Assembly: GCF_026262505.1 (NCBI RefSeq) | Contig: NC_067206.1 | Coordinates: 2,880,879 to 2,944,878, forward strand | Length of the DNA: 64,000 bases | Reading direction: 5' to 3' | Origin: Trichomonas vaginalis G3 | Lineage: Eukaryota > Parabasalia > Trichomonadida > Trichomonadidae | Shown here: positions 9,903 through 18,403 of the stretch, piece by piece | Position numbering within the stretch: position 1 is the stretch's first letter | How the letters are laid out: the number at the start of each line of letters is the position of its first letter | The notes under the pieces: model-generated | What the model was told of the DNA's origin: nothing | Database searches by the model: none | What the model saw: only the letters and a program-made list of their open reading frames with translations | Program-made: the position numbers and the translations under genes

Positions 9903-10513
9903 TTTACTAAAACATATTTCAAGCAAAGTTTATATTCTGTTGAAAGTTTTGTATACTCGTTCGAATATTTATACTTAAACTCAACTCCTGTAGTTCCTGG
10001 TGTTTCAATGATGCGGATGTTACCTATTTTCATGAATAGTGGAGTTTGACCACAGCATTCGATTTCAGGGTCGAGATAGTCAATGACACATTGTTTCCCT
10101 GTTATTCGTGATATAACATTTTCAAGGTCCTCCTTTGTTAGAATTATTTGGTTCTTGCTTATAAGATTTGTCAAAAGCTTCTTATCGTCTTTGAGTAAAA
10201 TTGTTTGGTATAACTGAAGAAGGTAATGGTCTACGTTATCTGAAGGATTTGTTTGAACATTTGTGTAAGGGTTGTCGTTGGCTTCTCTTGAAAGAATTTG
10301 GTCCAGTGGTGGATACTCTAACTTAACATCTGATGTAGCGTTAGCGTTTGAAGCTGAGTTTAAATTCACGGATTTCAGCTCTGGTTCTTTTTCTTTCAAA
10401 CACTCTGAACTATAGTTCTTTATGACAATATTGTTTGTCGTTCGTGAGTCAACATTTGATGTTGGTTCAATTGGAACATTAACGGCACCAGCTAAGATGG
10501 ATTTGCTTCTCAT
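9899..10513 (-). CDS. CCG-motif protein A (paralogue of the one at 17.4-18.0 kb)
   Basis: A 204-residue frame with ATG at 10,513, preceded by TTTTTATTCTATATGAA. The N-terminal half is disordered and Asn/Ser-rich. The C-terminal half, from about residue 125 (KEDLENVISRITGK), contains IDYLDPEIECCGQTPLFMKI, then ETPGTTGVEFKYKYS, and ends LCLKYVLVN. The gene at 17,384-17,965 has the same order (IKEIEPDISCCGVSYNAIDK, GGETLNLKYS, ISLKFIC). The two are clearly paralogues. Both sit head-to-head with a small plus-strand gene. No known family is recognised; a virion or assembly role is a guess. Confidence 0.55.
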   Translation of the reverse strand: MRSKSILAGAVNVPIEPTSNVDSRTTNNIVIKNYSSECLKEKEPELKSVNLNSASNANATSDVKLEYPPLDQILSREANDNPYTNVQTNPSDNVDHYLLQLYQTILLKDDKKLLTNLISKNQIILTKEDLENVISRITGKQCVIDYLDPEIECCGQTPLFMKIGNIRIIETPGTTGVEFKYKYSNEYTKLSTEYKLCLKYVLVN

Positions 10514-10538
10514 TTCATATAGAATAAAAACCTTTTAT

Positions 10539-10940
10539 ATGTATGAAATGAACAATATACTCGACAAGGGTTTGAATGTAAAGCTAACGAATGAAAATAT
10601 TGTTGAATTCACTGAGACAGGAGCTGTGTATAAAGATGTAGAACTACTGAACAAAAGAGCTAAGGGAAGAAGCAGGAACATGAACAAAGGGTGGAAGCCT
10701 ATAAAAATTTATGTCAATGATGGCTCAGGAGGTTCAAACATAAAGTATGCAGAAAGTTATAGAGTTTATGCTCTCAAAGGTGAAAAGCCTTCATTTAAGA
10801 ACAGCTATTCTAACGCATATCCTCAAAAGCTAACGGATGGAGAAGTGGATGATATGAATGACAGCAAAAATATTAACAGAAATGGCGACAGAGATGCATG
10901 GAATTTGTTTACCATCAGTCAATTGAAGGTTAAACTTTAA
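10539..10940 (+). CDS. Unrecognised 133-residue protein of the element
   Basis: Starts at ATG 10,539 (MYEMNNILDKGLNVKL), diverging from CCG-motif protein A across about 25 bases that hold an AGAATAAAA motif. The protein is basic in the middle (KRAKGRSRNMNKGWKPIK) and hydrophilic throughout. The partner gene beside the second CCG-motif paralogue (17,984) has the same head-to-head position but no obvious sequence match. Its 3-prime end abuts the end of the ATPase gene region on the other strand. Function unknown. Confidence 0.45.
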   Translation: MYEMNNILDKGLNVKLTNENIVEFTETGAVYKDVELLNKRAKGRSRNMNKGWKPIKIYVNDGSGGSNIKYAESYRVYALKGEKPSFKNSYSNAYPQKLTDGEVDDMNDSKNINRNGDRDAWNLFTISQLKVKL

Positions 10941-11819
10941 AACAATGTTGGTCGTTCCCATGGAATATTTTTGACTTTAATGGTATTAGTCATGATATGA
11001 ATCTCAAGGTATGAACGAGGAGAGATGAGAGACTTATATGCTTCCCAAATTTCTTCAAAAGGTAATGTTATACCTGACTGTTTCCAAATGAGTTCAATAT
11101 CATAGCGTGAGAAACCTTGAAAGATAACGAAGTCAGTTATGAGACGTTTTATGTTTAAAGCAAAAACGCCATGTTTGCATAAGTATTGCTACAGTTAAAT
11201 GGTAATGTCTGACTTTAGTATGATGTTAGCTAATGGTGAGTCAGGCTTTGACACTAAACCTTTTCCGGCGAAGTCGTCACAAACGAGCAGAGTGTTTGAA
11301 GGATACTTTTTGAAGGGGTATTTTGAAAGTTTTGATAGAATGTAGTTTGTCAGTCGTTTCATATCGTAAACTCCTGAGTATTGACGTAAGTGGTGTTTGT
11401 CAATAATTCTTTCCATCTCTCAGAAGTCTTTTGCATTCCTGACTGTATAAATTCAACGATGGCATAATATTTCCTCTTACGTCGAATGTAACGTTGAAGA
11501 AATTCAATGAGTTCACTGTCTGGAACTTTAACGACAGAGGCTTGAACTTTTGACATAAATGTTTTCGCTGTTGAATCCATAGAGTCTGAAGTTGCTGATA
11601 TAATGATTTGGTCATAGTAAGAGTCGTTTCCTAAACGCTCTGTTATGAGTATATGACGAATGAGGTTAAATGTCTTACCTGAACCCATCTTTCCACAATA
11701 GAAATAACACCATTTGAACAGAACTCATAGTCCTTACTGAAAGGAAGAATGAGAGAAGAGTTAAGTTTGTCTGTAGTTTCATTCATGTCTTCATCTACGT
11801 CATGTATTAAATGCTTCAT
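10938..11819 (-). pseudogene. A32/FtsK-type DNA-packaging ATPase gene region
   Basis: Packaging ATPase that would pump DNA into the capsid. The Walker A motif is in MGSGKTFNLIRHILITERL, followed by IIISATSDSM. The Walker B strand is TLLVCDDFAGKG. C-terminal sequence with GFSRYDIELIWKQ and SYLEIHIMTNTIK continues to about 10,940. This arrangement is that of the HerA/FtsK family ATPases (A32 in poxviruses) shared by Polintons, virophages and NCLDVs. Likely start near 11,819 (MKHLIHDVDEDM), head-to-head with the plus-strand gene at 11,836. Part of a decayed element. Confidence 0.8.
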
Positions 11820-11835
11820 TTTATCTCCATTAAAA

Positions 11836-12126
11836 ATGCAAGTCAGAAATATTCAGAACATAGCACCGAGTCTAACTGACAAGAGTATAAAGATATACTA
11901 TGAACACGTTATGATGAAACCAACCAAAATTCAAGAAAGTCAGTATACTTATGAATATCCAAGACACTGGGTAGAGTATGTAGGAGGTGAGAAAGCTATT
12001 GAAATCAGACAGGTTCGAAGTATTCCAGCAGGAAGAACAATATTATTGAAGAACTTTAATGTTTTGAGATATAATGATGAAACAAAGAAGCAAGATAGTT
12101 TCCCTGTTGCTGTGTATGTGAACTAG
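11836..12126 (+). CDS. Unrecognised 96-residue protein of the element
   Basis: ATG at 11,836 in the context CCATTAAAAATG, 16 bases from the divergent ATPase start. The protein (MQVRNIQNIAPSLTDKSIKI) is beta-rich, with aromatic strands such as YTYEYPRHWVEYVGG, no transmembrane segment and a C-terminal VAVYVN. It is followed after 12 bases by the next plus-strand gene, suggesting a co-ordered group of virion-type genes (11,836-13,461). No family recognised. Confidence 0.5.
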   Translation: MQVRNIQNIAPSLTDKSIKIYYEHVMMKPTKIQESQYTYEYPRHWVEYVGGEKAIEIRQVRSIPAGRTILLKNFNVLRYNDETKKQDSFPVAVYVN

Positions 12127-12138
12127 ACAGGAGATGAC

Positions 12139-12714
12139 ATGAAAGTTTTTAACACAAAGCTTCAAACGGTAGTGAGAGAACAACTGACTGCGGAAGGACA
12201 TCCATTACCTTCAGAAGTTACCATAGCATATAATTTTGAAACAAACTCAATAGATTTTAAAGTCATCTCTGCAAAGAAGTCAGGTTTTACATTTAATGAA
12301 GCAGATGTATATTCGAATGAAAACTTCAAAGCTATTGCATGGTTAGATAATGACGATTGCTTTAAGAAAATATTTAAATACAGTGACTCAACGATGTCAA
12401 TAGATGACCTTCGTGGAATGTTACCATCGACGTTTACAGTTGAAGGTTCAGCAGGATTGCTTACAAGATTGTCAATTGGTGGTATTTGGTCTCGTGAGAA
12501 CATTGTTATAAAATCCAGTATAAGTGAATTTGCTGAAGAATCTATATTATGTCTTTCAAACTACATGTATTCGCCGCCGAAGCATTATAGTATAACAAAC
12601 TTTGTCAGTAAGTTTAACATAAGACTTGTCGAACCTTCTTCAATGAAAGATGTTGTGCTACCTAAAGATGGAAAGGATGGACTCATTATTGAGATGATTT
12701 TAATTGCATATTAA
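12139..12714 (+). CDS. Unrecognised 191-residue protein of the element
   Basis: ATG at 12,139 in GACATGAAAG. The product (MKVFNTKLQTVVREQLTAEG) has alternating beta and helical segments, a glycine-rich middle (VEGSAGLLTRLSIGGIW) and a hydrophobic end (GLIIEMILIAY). Its stop codon TAA directly touches the ATG of the next small gene (TAAATG). No homology recognised; position among capsid, ATPase and core-type genes suggests a structural or assembly role. Confidence 0.5.
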   Translation: MKVFNTKLQTVVREQLTAEGHPLPSEVTIAYNFETNSIDFKVISAKKSGFTFNEADVYSNENFKAIAWLDNDDCFKKIFKYSDSTMSIDDLRGMLPSTFTVEGSAGLLTRLSIGGIWSRENIVIKSSISEFAEESILCLSNYMYSPPKHYSITNFVSKFNIRLVEPSSMKDVVLPKDGKDGLIIEMILIAY

Positions 12715-12930
12715 ATGAGCTTGTTCTTGAAGGTCATTCATGATGAAATAACTGTTGTAGAAGATGTTAGCAATTGTTCAGACATTTTGAAGCGTATAGA
12801 TGATATAAGAAAAGTTAGATAGACCGCAAAGCGGTGAGGGCGAAGCCCGTGAGAACGCTTATGTTTCATTGACTTTCTCCAGTAACGAGAACTTTTATGA
12901 GATAATATTGAAGAGAGATGATTTTAATAT
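12715..12930 (+). other. Short gene region holding a GC mini-hairpin pair
   Basis: Begins ATGAGCTTGTTCTTGAAGG directly after the upstream stop and encodes a short acidic peptide (VIHDEITVVEDVSN). A tandem mini-hairpin (ACCGCAAAGCGGT then GGGCGAAGCCC) lies at about 12,822-12,850, and coding-like sequence continues after it up to 12,930. It illustrates that the mini-hairpins can sit inside gene regions of the element. Confidence 0.4.
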
Positions 12931-12937
12931 GGTGTAA

Positions 12938-13461
12938 ATGGTAGCTTGGGCAGCTTTAGGCGCAATGGGAACAAAAGCATTAGCATTTGGAGCAAAAGCA
13001 CTTGGAGCTTATGACGCAGTAAATAAAATGAGTGGAGGAAGGGTTTCAAAGACATTAGATGCAAATAAAGGAAAGATTGGAGGCTGGGTTGCAAAGAAGT
13101 TAAGATTAAATAAAATAGGGCTCATAAATAAAGCATCCAATTTGGTTGCGACTGAGTCAGAAAATGCTTTAGGAAAGGACGATGAGTTTGCAAAACACGC
13201 AAAAGACTTTAATGACCAGATGAAAGGTGAAACAATGCATTTAAATAGATTCGATGGAACTAAAGAAAATGTTTCTTCTCCACCAGTTTTCCATACGGAC
13301 CTTATGGAATGTATGGAAACCCTTATGAACGACCATTTGACCCATTGACTGGTGGAAGTAACTGGTATCATTACGGACGAAGAAGAAAGACAGTCAAGTT
13401 GGAGACAGACGTGAAGAAAGCAACTAAAAAGAAACCAAGGAAGAGAGTTATAAAGCAATGA
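12938..13461 (+). CDS. Small hydrophobic-to-basic virion-type protein
   Basis: Starts MVAWAALGAMGTKALAFGAK at 12,938: an Ala/Gly-rich hydrophobic N-terminus, then a basic segment (KGKIGGWVAKKLRLNKIG) and an acidic helix. Beyond 13,348 the region continues in coding-like sequence with a very basic end (KKATKKKPRKRVIK) up to 13,461. An amphipathic or hydrophobic start with a basic tail recalls adenovirus pVI or pX-type core and membrane-lytic proteins, and virophage counterparts. That is analogy, not homology. Confidence 0.45.
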
Positions 13462-13479
13462 ATTCAACAGGGTAGAAAA

Positions 13480-13547
13480 GACCCAAAGGGTCTCGCCGCT
13501 TAGCGGCTGAGGGTAGAAATGAGGTTAGATCTAACCTTCTACCCTAA
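13480..13547. repeat. Mini-hairpin pair next to AGATCT palindrome module
   Basis: GACCCAAAGGGTC and GCCGCTTAGCGGC lie side by side at 13,478-13,508, followed at 13,510-13,545 by GGGTAGAAATGAGG, the palindrome GGTTAGATCTAACC and TTCTACCC. Two of the dispersed repeats of the element meet here, just after the end of a plus-strand gene, where a hairpin could also serve in 3-prime end formation. Confidence 0.7.
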
Positions 13548-13641
13548 ATTTAAATGGATGTTTTCATACGTGTGATGGTGGTGATATCATTAATTTTTAA
13601 GTTTATTTTTTTATTTTATTTTTAAGTTTATTTTTATATAA

Positions 13642-13968
13642 ATGACGAAAACTATTGAGATAACAAACTACAACGGTCATGAGTTCAAGAATTTGTTCTT
13701 TGTTCCTCGTGAAAATACATTCTATCAGATACGAGGGAGAAAGGGTAAAGTTAGTTTGAGCGTTTATGAAGGAATGAAGAATGGAAAGTTTATACAAGCA
13801 TACGATACAAACGGTAAACGTGTTTCATTAGCTTTGTCAAAACTTACTAACATTTATTTTGACAGTGACTTTGACTCTGACGATTGGAGCGACAGCAGCG
13901 ATACTGAAGAATATGAACTATTGTGTGAAGCACAGCAATGGGAAGAGTTGCAATACTTTTGTAAGTGA
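13642..13968 (+). CDS. Unrecognised 108-residue acidic-tailed protein
   Basis: ATG at 13,642 after TTTATTTTTATATAA, a leader like that of the helicase gene. The N-terminal two-thirds are mixed and basic (FYQIRGRKGKVSLSVYEG), possibly a small beta-barrel. The C-terminus is strongly acidic (DFDSDDWSDSSDTEEYE). Such acidic tails occur on viral DNA-binding and regulatory proteins, but no family is recognised. Confidence 0.5.
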   Translation: MTKTIEITNYNGHEFKNLFFVPRENTFYQIRGRKGKVSLSVYEGMKNGKFIQAYDTNGKRVSLALSKLTNIYFDSDFDSDDWSDSSDTEEYELLCEAQQWEELQYFCK

Positions 13969-14143
13969 GAACGTTTATTTTTACAGTAGTAAGGTGAAGT
14001 GGTTGGCGGCTTTATAAATATTTAAGGTTAAGTTGGTGTTTGTGTTTGTGTTGTAAAATATACGTTAACGGTTTTGTAAAGTGTCAAATTCACAAGTATT
14101 GCGTACGGAGGAACGCAGTGCCACCGTACACGACTTAGGTATA
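13969..14143. promoter_or_regulatory. Gene-free spacer with hairpin, between convergent genes
   Basis: Contains GTACGG paired with CCGTAC around a GC-rich loop (14,103-14,129), a GTTAACGG motif at 14,065, and GT-rich sequence. It separates two genes that end toward each other, so the hairpin may act in transcript 3-prime end formation. No gene seen. Confidence 0.35.
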
Positions 14144-14944
14144 CTAACTTGCAACATTCTCACAAACTCTTTGGTCTTTATACTTTCTTTCAACAACTCC
14201 AACTTTGTCTGTTATAAGACTCTTCAAAGCATCTGAGTTCAAAACTTTTGTTGTATCTATACTTTGAAGTTCATTGCAAACTATAAGTTTCATATTCTCA
14301 ATTGAAGAGTTAAATTTACCGCAGATGTTTTCTAAGTTTGTCATATTAGGGTTCGAATAACCTTCTAATAGTTTGCATAAGATATCTGTAAAGAATGTGT
14401 TCTTACCTGTTCCTTGTTTTCCAATTATAATGAGAGCAGTTTCATTTTTAGCACTTGGATGTTGTAAGATGTTTGCAAACCAACATAAGATATACTCATA
14501 AACCTTTTCGTTTCCATTGCATATAATTTCTTTGACATGGTCTAACCAAGCTTCTATAATATTTTCTTTCCATTCTACTTGTTCATATTTATATCCAGTG
14601 AAGATAGAATAGAAGTTTGGAGAAGGTGTATAGAACTTTATACCTCGAACTGAAAAATCTTCTAACTTTGACAATAAGATATCCCAAGCATCTAACATCT
14701 TCATGCCAACTTGTACGACTTTTATTTTCTTAAGTTTCTGTCTACATTCTTGTTCTGAAACTATTGTCGCTTTAGGTTTGTTAAAGACTACATCCCATTC
14801 TTTCATAACATAACATTCTGGGGCAGAGTCGACATAAATGACTAAACGTTTCAAATTCTCGACTGCTTTGTTATAGTTTCGAAATGGACACATATTTCTG
14901 AATGCTTGGAAGTCATAAAAATCTGAAACATCTATTCTGTACAT
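14144..14944 (-). CDS. D5-like SF3 primase-helicase region
   Basis: ATG at 14,944 after TTTTATTTTTATAAAA. The 266-residue frame carries the D5_N/SF3 helicase pattern: SIFTGYKYEQVEW, then VYEYILCWFANILQHPSAKN, the Walker A IIIGKQGTGKNTFFTDIL, and the SF3 B-type region LIVCNELQSIDTTKVLNSDA followed by LKSLITDKVGVVERKYKDQR. Such helicases unwind the genome in poxviruses, other NCLDVs, virophages and Polinton-like viruses. No polymerase is seen in the window, so this may be the main replication gene here. Part of a decayed element. Confidence 0.8.
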   Translation of the reverse strand: MYRIDVSDFYDFQAFRNMCPFRNYNKAVENLKRLVIYVDSAPECYVMKEWDVVFNKPKATIVSEQECRQKLKKIKVVQVGMKMLDAWDILLSKLEDFSVRGIKFYTPSPNFYSIFTGYKYEQVEWKENIIEAWLDHVKEIICNGNEKVYEYILCWFANILQHPSAKNETALIIIGKQGTGKNTFFTDILCKLLEGYSNPNMTNLENICGKFNSSIENMKLIVCNELQSIDTTKVLNSDALKSLITDKVGVVERKYKDQRVCENVAS

Positions 14945-15131
14945 TTTTATAAAAATAAAAAAATAATATTTTTTTATTCTTGACTTTGTTGTTCCATTTG
15001 TTGCATTTGTTGTTCTTGAGCTATTTGTTGTTGAAGTTGTTCTTGTAATACAATACTTTCACCAGTTGCATCTTCCAATTCGAAACTTTCTGCCGTCATT
15101 GACAAATACATAGGACATAAAAGTTTTACAG

Positions 15132-16731
15132 TATAGATCCAAGGTGATGTGATTTTTGCATCCCTGGGATGGACGATACACCCAAAGTGTCACCTTTTTT
15201 GGGATAACATGAATTTTAAATATCATGAGAGTTCTGCAAACCATATGCACAATATCTATTCAGCCTGACTTCTTGTATATATGAGTTAGACTTCTTAAAT
15301 ATTGTGCTTGGGGCGATATAAGCATTTCCGAGATTACCATCGTGCTCTATAGTATGCTACTTCTCCCTGGTTCTAGCTCAGTTCCAAGGATATTGGCGTT
15401 CAAGGATTTGGCAAGGTCCTTCCGAAGTCTCTCATTCGATGAGAGATTTCGGAAGAATCTTGCCTTAAAGTACTCCAACTCTTGTTCTTTTGTTCCTAAA
15501 TAGTGAGAAAAGTTATTTGACTACTTAAGGTAGAGATTATCCGAGGTCCCTCATTTGATGAGAGGCCTCGGATAATCTCTGCCTTAAAATTGTACACTTG
15601 TAGTCCATGAGAGTGTAAGTATACATTGATAGGACAGCTTTCTTCTAAAGTCTTAGATTTGATGAGAACCTCAGAAGAAAACTGTCCTATTTTATAGTAA
15701 AAGGAGTTTCAGGAGCTCCAAAGCTCCCTTTCGTAAGGATTAGGAGCTTTGGAGCTCCTGGTTCGTAGATGTGTTTCGCATCTTTCATCAGCAAAGGACA
15801 TTTACCATCTGGGACTCTGTTGATGGAGACTCAGGAGCTCCAAAGCTCCCTTTAGTAAGGATTAGAAGCTTTGAAGCTCCTGGTTCGTAGACGTGTTTCG
15901 CATCTTTCATCAGGAGAGGCCCAAATGGTAAATAGCCTCTGCTGATGAGCTTCAGGAGCTCCAAGGCTCCCTCTCGTAACGATTAGGAGCTTTGTAGCTC
16001 CTGAAGGTAAGGTAGGATTGCTCTGATCTCTAATCAGTAGATGCCATGCCTCATTATGAACTCTACTGACAAGAGATCAAGAGCTCCAAGGACTCCCTTT
16101 TTAGTTAGTGGCGTTCTCACCATTTAGTAGGATTGCTGATCCTACTAATGAAGTGATCACTTAGTATACGTTTTGAATAAATTGAATTTTTTTTAGAATT
16201 TAGTATTTTTTATAGACATCACATGTATATTATAAATACATAAATATATTCTTTAATTCAAAAAATTCAATTCGGTTTTGGGATGGGTATCCCAGCCCCA
16301 AGTATTCAATTTTATTCAATTTTTTAAGAATTTTGGGTTGGGATGCCCAGACCAAAACAAGCTTTATATTTTGATGTGTAGATACGTATGTGTGCATCAT
16401 TGTTGTGTTATATATTATGTTTTTAATGAAAAAAAAATCTGATTCAAAAAAAATTATCACTAATTAGTTGATAATATAAAGAAAAAATAGATAAATTGTA
16501 TGTTTTGAGAGTATTTATCCACATTCACTCATATGAATTTCATTAAATAGTGTCTTTTTACTCCCAAATTTATTTTGAATTATTGAAATCAAAGAAAAAA
16601 AAATCAGAAAAATTTCTCGAAATTTTTATTTTCAAAAAAAATTTGGATTTTATATTGAAAACTGACACTGGGAGGACGATAGGGCTGGGATTGGAGATAC
16701 CCCCCTCACTTGGGAAAAATACGGATCTATA
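15132..16731. mobile_element. 1.6-kb DNA transposon with 8-bp target duplication
   Basis: Flanked by TTTTACAG at 15,124-15,131 and 16,732-16,739, an 8-bp target site duplication. The ends are TATAGATCC and GGATCTATA, a short perfect terminal inverted repeat, with weak further similarity inwards (both sides carry GGGATGG/CCATCCC-like tracts). No transposase frame is present, so it is non-autonomous. An 8-bp duplication fits the hAT or P-like groups among known superfamilies, but the ends do not identify a family. It sits inside a capsid-type gene of the virus-like element and is therefore younger than that element. Confidence 0.75.
15410..16147. repeat. Array of at least eight hairpins inside the transposon
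   Basis: Consecutive inverted repeats with long stems: 15,410-15,464, 15,526-15,586, 15,629-15,690, three related AGGAGCTCCAAAGCT hairpins at 15,711-15,759, 15,833-15,881 and 15,954-16,002, two related CATCAG...CTGATG-type hairpins at about 15,786-15,825 and 15,908-15,946, then 16,024-16,079 and 16,124-16,147. The first three share an inner loop like CTCATTTGATGAG. The two CATCAG hairpins carry their loop in opposite directions (ATTTACCATCTGG against CCAAATGGTAAAT). No coding potential seen. Confidence 0.85.
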
Positions 16732-17383
16732 TTTTACAGGAACAAAGTTTGCGTCAACTAATGTCAACGTTATACTTGCCAAAGTGTTTGAGTTCACTAA
16801 GGTTGAAAATTCTGCATTCGAATGAACAATAGGCAAACCAGCAGAGAAAGTATTGTTTATACGCATAAGTATCTTTTGGTCATAATAGTTTCTGTCGACA
16901 TTCGAATAACACTTTGAACCTAAGTTTGAAACAATATATAAGATTGGTGTGCTTAATGTCAATGGAATAGACATTCCTTGTATGACACCTTTTCCTGTTA
17001 TAGGAAACTGTTGGTAGTAAAAACCAGAAATAAGTTTTGTATTATAGCTCATATCGTTTATAGTAAACTCAGTCGGACATCCAAACATAATGAAACCTGC
17101 TCTAGTTGCAGCACATGTTACACCCGTACTTAAAGTATTAAATAAGTCAACAAAACCTATTGGTGGTATATCTGAGTAAGTATCTTCAAAGGAGTATTTT
17201 TTACCATTCACAACAATAAAGTCTTCTGGTGTCAAAAGAGCAAAACAGGCTTTAGTCGTCATTGTGTTTAAGGTTAGTTTACAATATCGTCCTTGAGGAC
17301 TTTGTAAGTTTGTTGTTATAGAATTATATGACTCAGGGTTTTTAGTCGTAATAGTATAAACCATTATGTCTTCTGCCATTTAC

Positions 17384-17965
17384 TTAGCAAATAAATTTTA
17401 ATGAAATGTTGTGGTCGTCAAATATTTTTATAACGTCTGGGAAACTATATTTTAAGTTCAACGTTTCACCTCCTTTCATAACGTATATCTTGTCAATGGC
17501 ATTATATGAAACACCACAGCAACTAATGTCGGGTTCTATTTCTTTGATGTTTATATCGTCTGCCTCTGTCAAAAGTTTCAATAGTTCTTTCAAAACTTCA
17601 TGAGGTGCAATGACATATGAGTTCACTTTTACAGGGTTGTGTTCGACCAAGTTTAACATTATACTTAAAGCTTGACAAATCTTCTCCTGAGTTTGAAGTT
17701 TGTCTTTCAGTTGTTGGTAGTCGTTTCGAATATCTGCAACAGAACTTAAGTCTCTGTTAACTTCAGGATATGTTGGTTGTTCTTTTACAGGAACAATTGT
17801 TATACCATCTTCGTCTTCGTATGGTTTCCCCACTTCAACATCTCTGTCTTTGACATTGACAATAACACTTTGACTGTTTGTTTGAGTTGGTGAATTTAAC
17901 TTCACATCTGCCACCGCCATTAAACCTTTTGAAACACTTACGCTTTTATTTTTCGGAAATGACAT
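17384..17965 (-). CDS. CCG-motif protein B (paralogue of 9,899-10,513)
   Basis: The start at 17,965 (MSFPKNKSVSVSKGLMAVAD) is chosen because the TTTTATTCTAAGTAAA leader lies immediately upstream; an open frame runs further to 18,130 but overlaps the divergent gene. The 193-residue protein has a disordered Thr/Ser/Val N-terminus, a coiled-coil segment (DYQQLKDKLQTQEKICQALS) and a C-terminal domain with IKEIEPDISCCGVSYNAID, GGETLNLKYSF and a final ISLKFIC. This matches the C-terminal domain of protein A. It lies 5 bases from the penton-like gene start, so the two are probably co-ordered. Function unknown. Confidence 0.6.
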   Translation of the reverse strand: MSFPKNKSVSVSKGLMAVADVKLNSPTQTNSQSVIVNVKDRDVEVGKPYEDEDGITIVPVKEQPTYPEVNRDLSSVADIRNDYQQLKDKLQTQEKICQALSIMLNLVEHNPVKVNSYVIAPHEVLKELLKLLTEADDINIKEIEPDISCCGVSYNAIDKIYVMKGGETLNLKYSFPDVIKIFDDHNISLKFIC

Positions 17966-17983
17966 TTTACTTAGAATAAAAAG

Positions 17984-18403
17984 ATGGACGTATTCGGATA
18001 TCTCTTTGAATTGAAGCAGAACAAAGTTTATACTCACAAACAATACAAATACATTGACAGAATAGTTCTTTACACAAACAATGGAAAATGTTATAGAATA
18101 GCAGTCTTTGCTGAACCTAAATATTTTCATAAAGCAAAGAAAGTTGGTATAACTGAAATGGTGAAAGTTCTTGAAGCAGACAAAAATATAACTTCAAAAC
18201 TGACCGATATTTCTAAAGGTAAGTTTATAATACAATATTATGTCAAAACTGGCGTACTGTCAATATTTGACGGAGAGAAGTCAGTTCAAGAACAACTTAC
18301 TGACCTGCTGCCAAAATCTGCTCGATGGAAGCTGTCGTTATGCCAATCTGAGGAGCCCCAGCAGGTTTCATCGAACGAATCTTCAAAAGAGCATCTTCCG
18401 TGA
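17984..18403 (+). CDS. Unrecognised small protein divergent from CCG-motif protein B
   Basis: ATG at 17,984, directly after ACTTAGAATAAAAAG, the mirror of the leader used by the divergent gene. The 139-residue frame starts MDVFGYLFELKQNKVYTHKQ and has alternating beta strands and a basic middle. Its 3-prime end overlaps by about 100 bases the end of the capsid-like gene on the other strand, and the last 35 or so residues may not be genuine. No family recognised. Confidence 0.5.
   Translation: MDVFGYLFELKQNKVYTHKQYKYIDRIVLYTNNGKCYRIAVFAEPKYFHKAKKVGITEMVKVLEADKNITSKLTDISKGKFIIQYYVKTGVLSIFDGEKSVQEQLTDLLPKSARWKLSLCQSEEPQQVSSNESSKEHLP

Larger units (their letters stand above)
14974..17379 (-). 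pseudogene. Penton-like minor capsid gene region with transposon inside
   Basis: The minus strand from ATG 17,379 (MAEDIMVYTITTKNPESYNS) encodes a beta-rich protein with segments such as GRYCKLTLNTMTTKACFALL, GFIMFGCPTEFTINDMSYN and ITLTLVDANFVPVKY. Length and layout suit a single jelly-roll penton protein of Polintons and virophages. A 1,600-bp DNA transposon (15,132-16,731) lies in the gene region. A Gln-rich coding-like stretch remains at 14,974-15,123 on the far side. The penton identity is inferred from pattern and position next to other capsid-type genes. Confidence 0.5.

Noticed and set aside
15059-15250. Small protein spanning the left edge of the transposon at 15.1 kb
   Set aside because: The frame crosses the transposon boundary at 15,132 and is an accidental junction.
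16550-16825. Plus-strand open frame across the right edge of the same transposon
   Set aside because: Antisense to capsid-type coding sequence and crosses the boundary at 16,731; composition is AT-driven.
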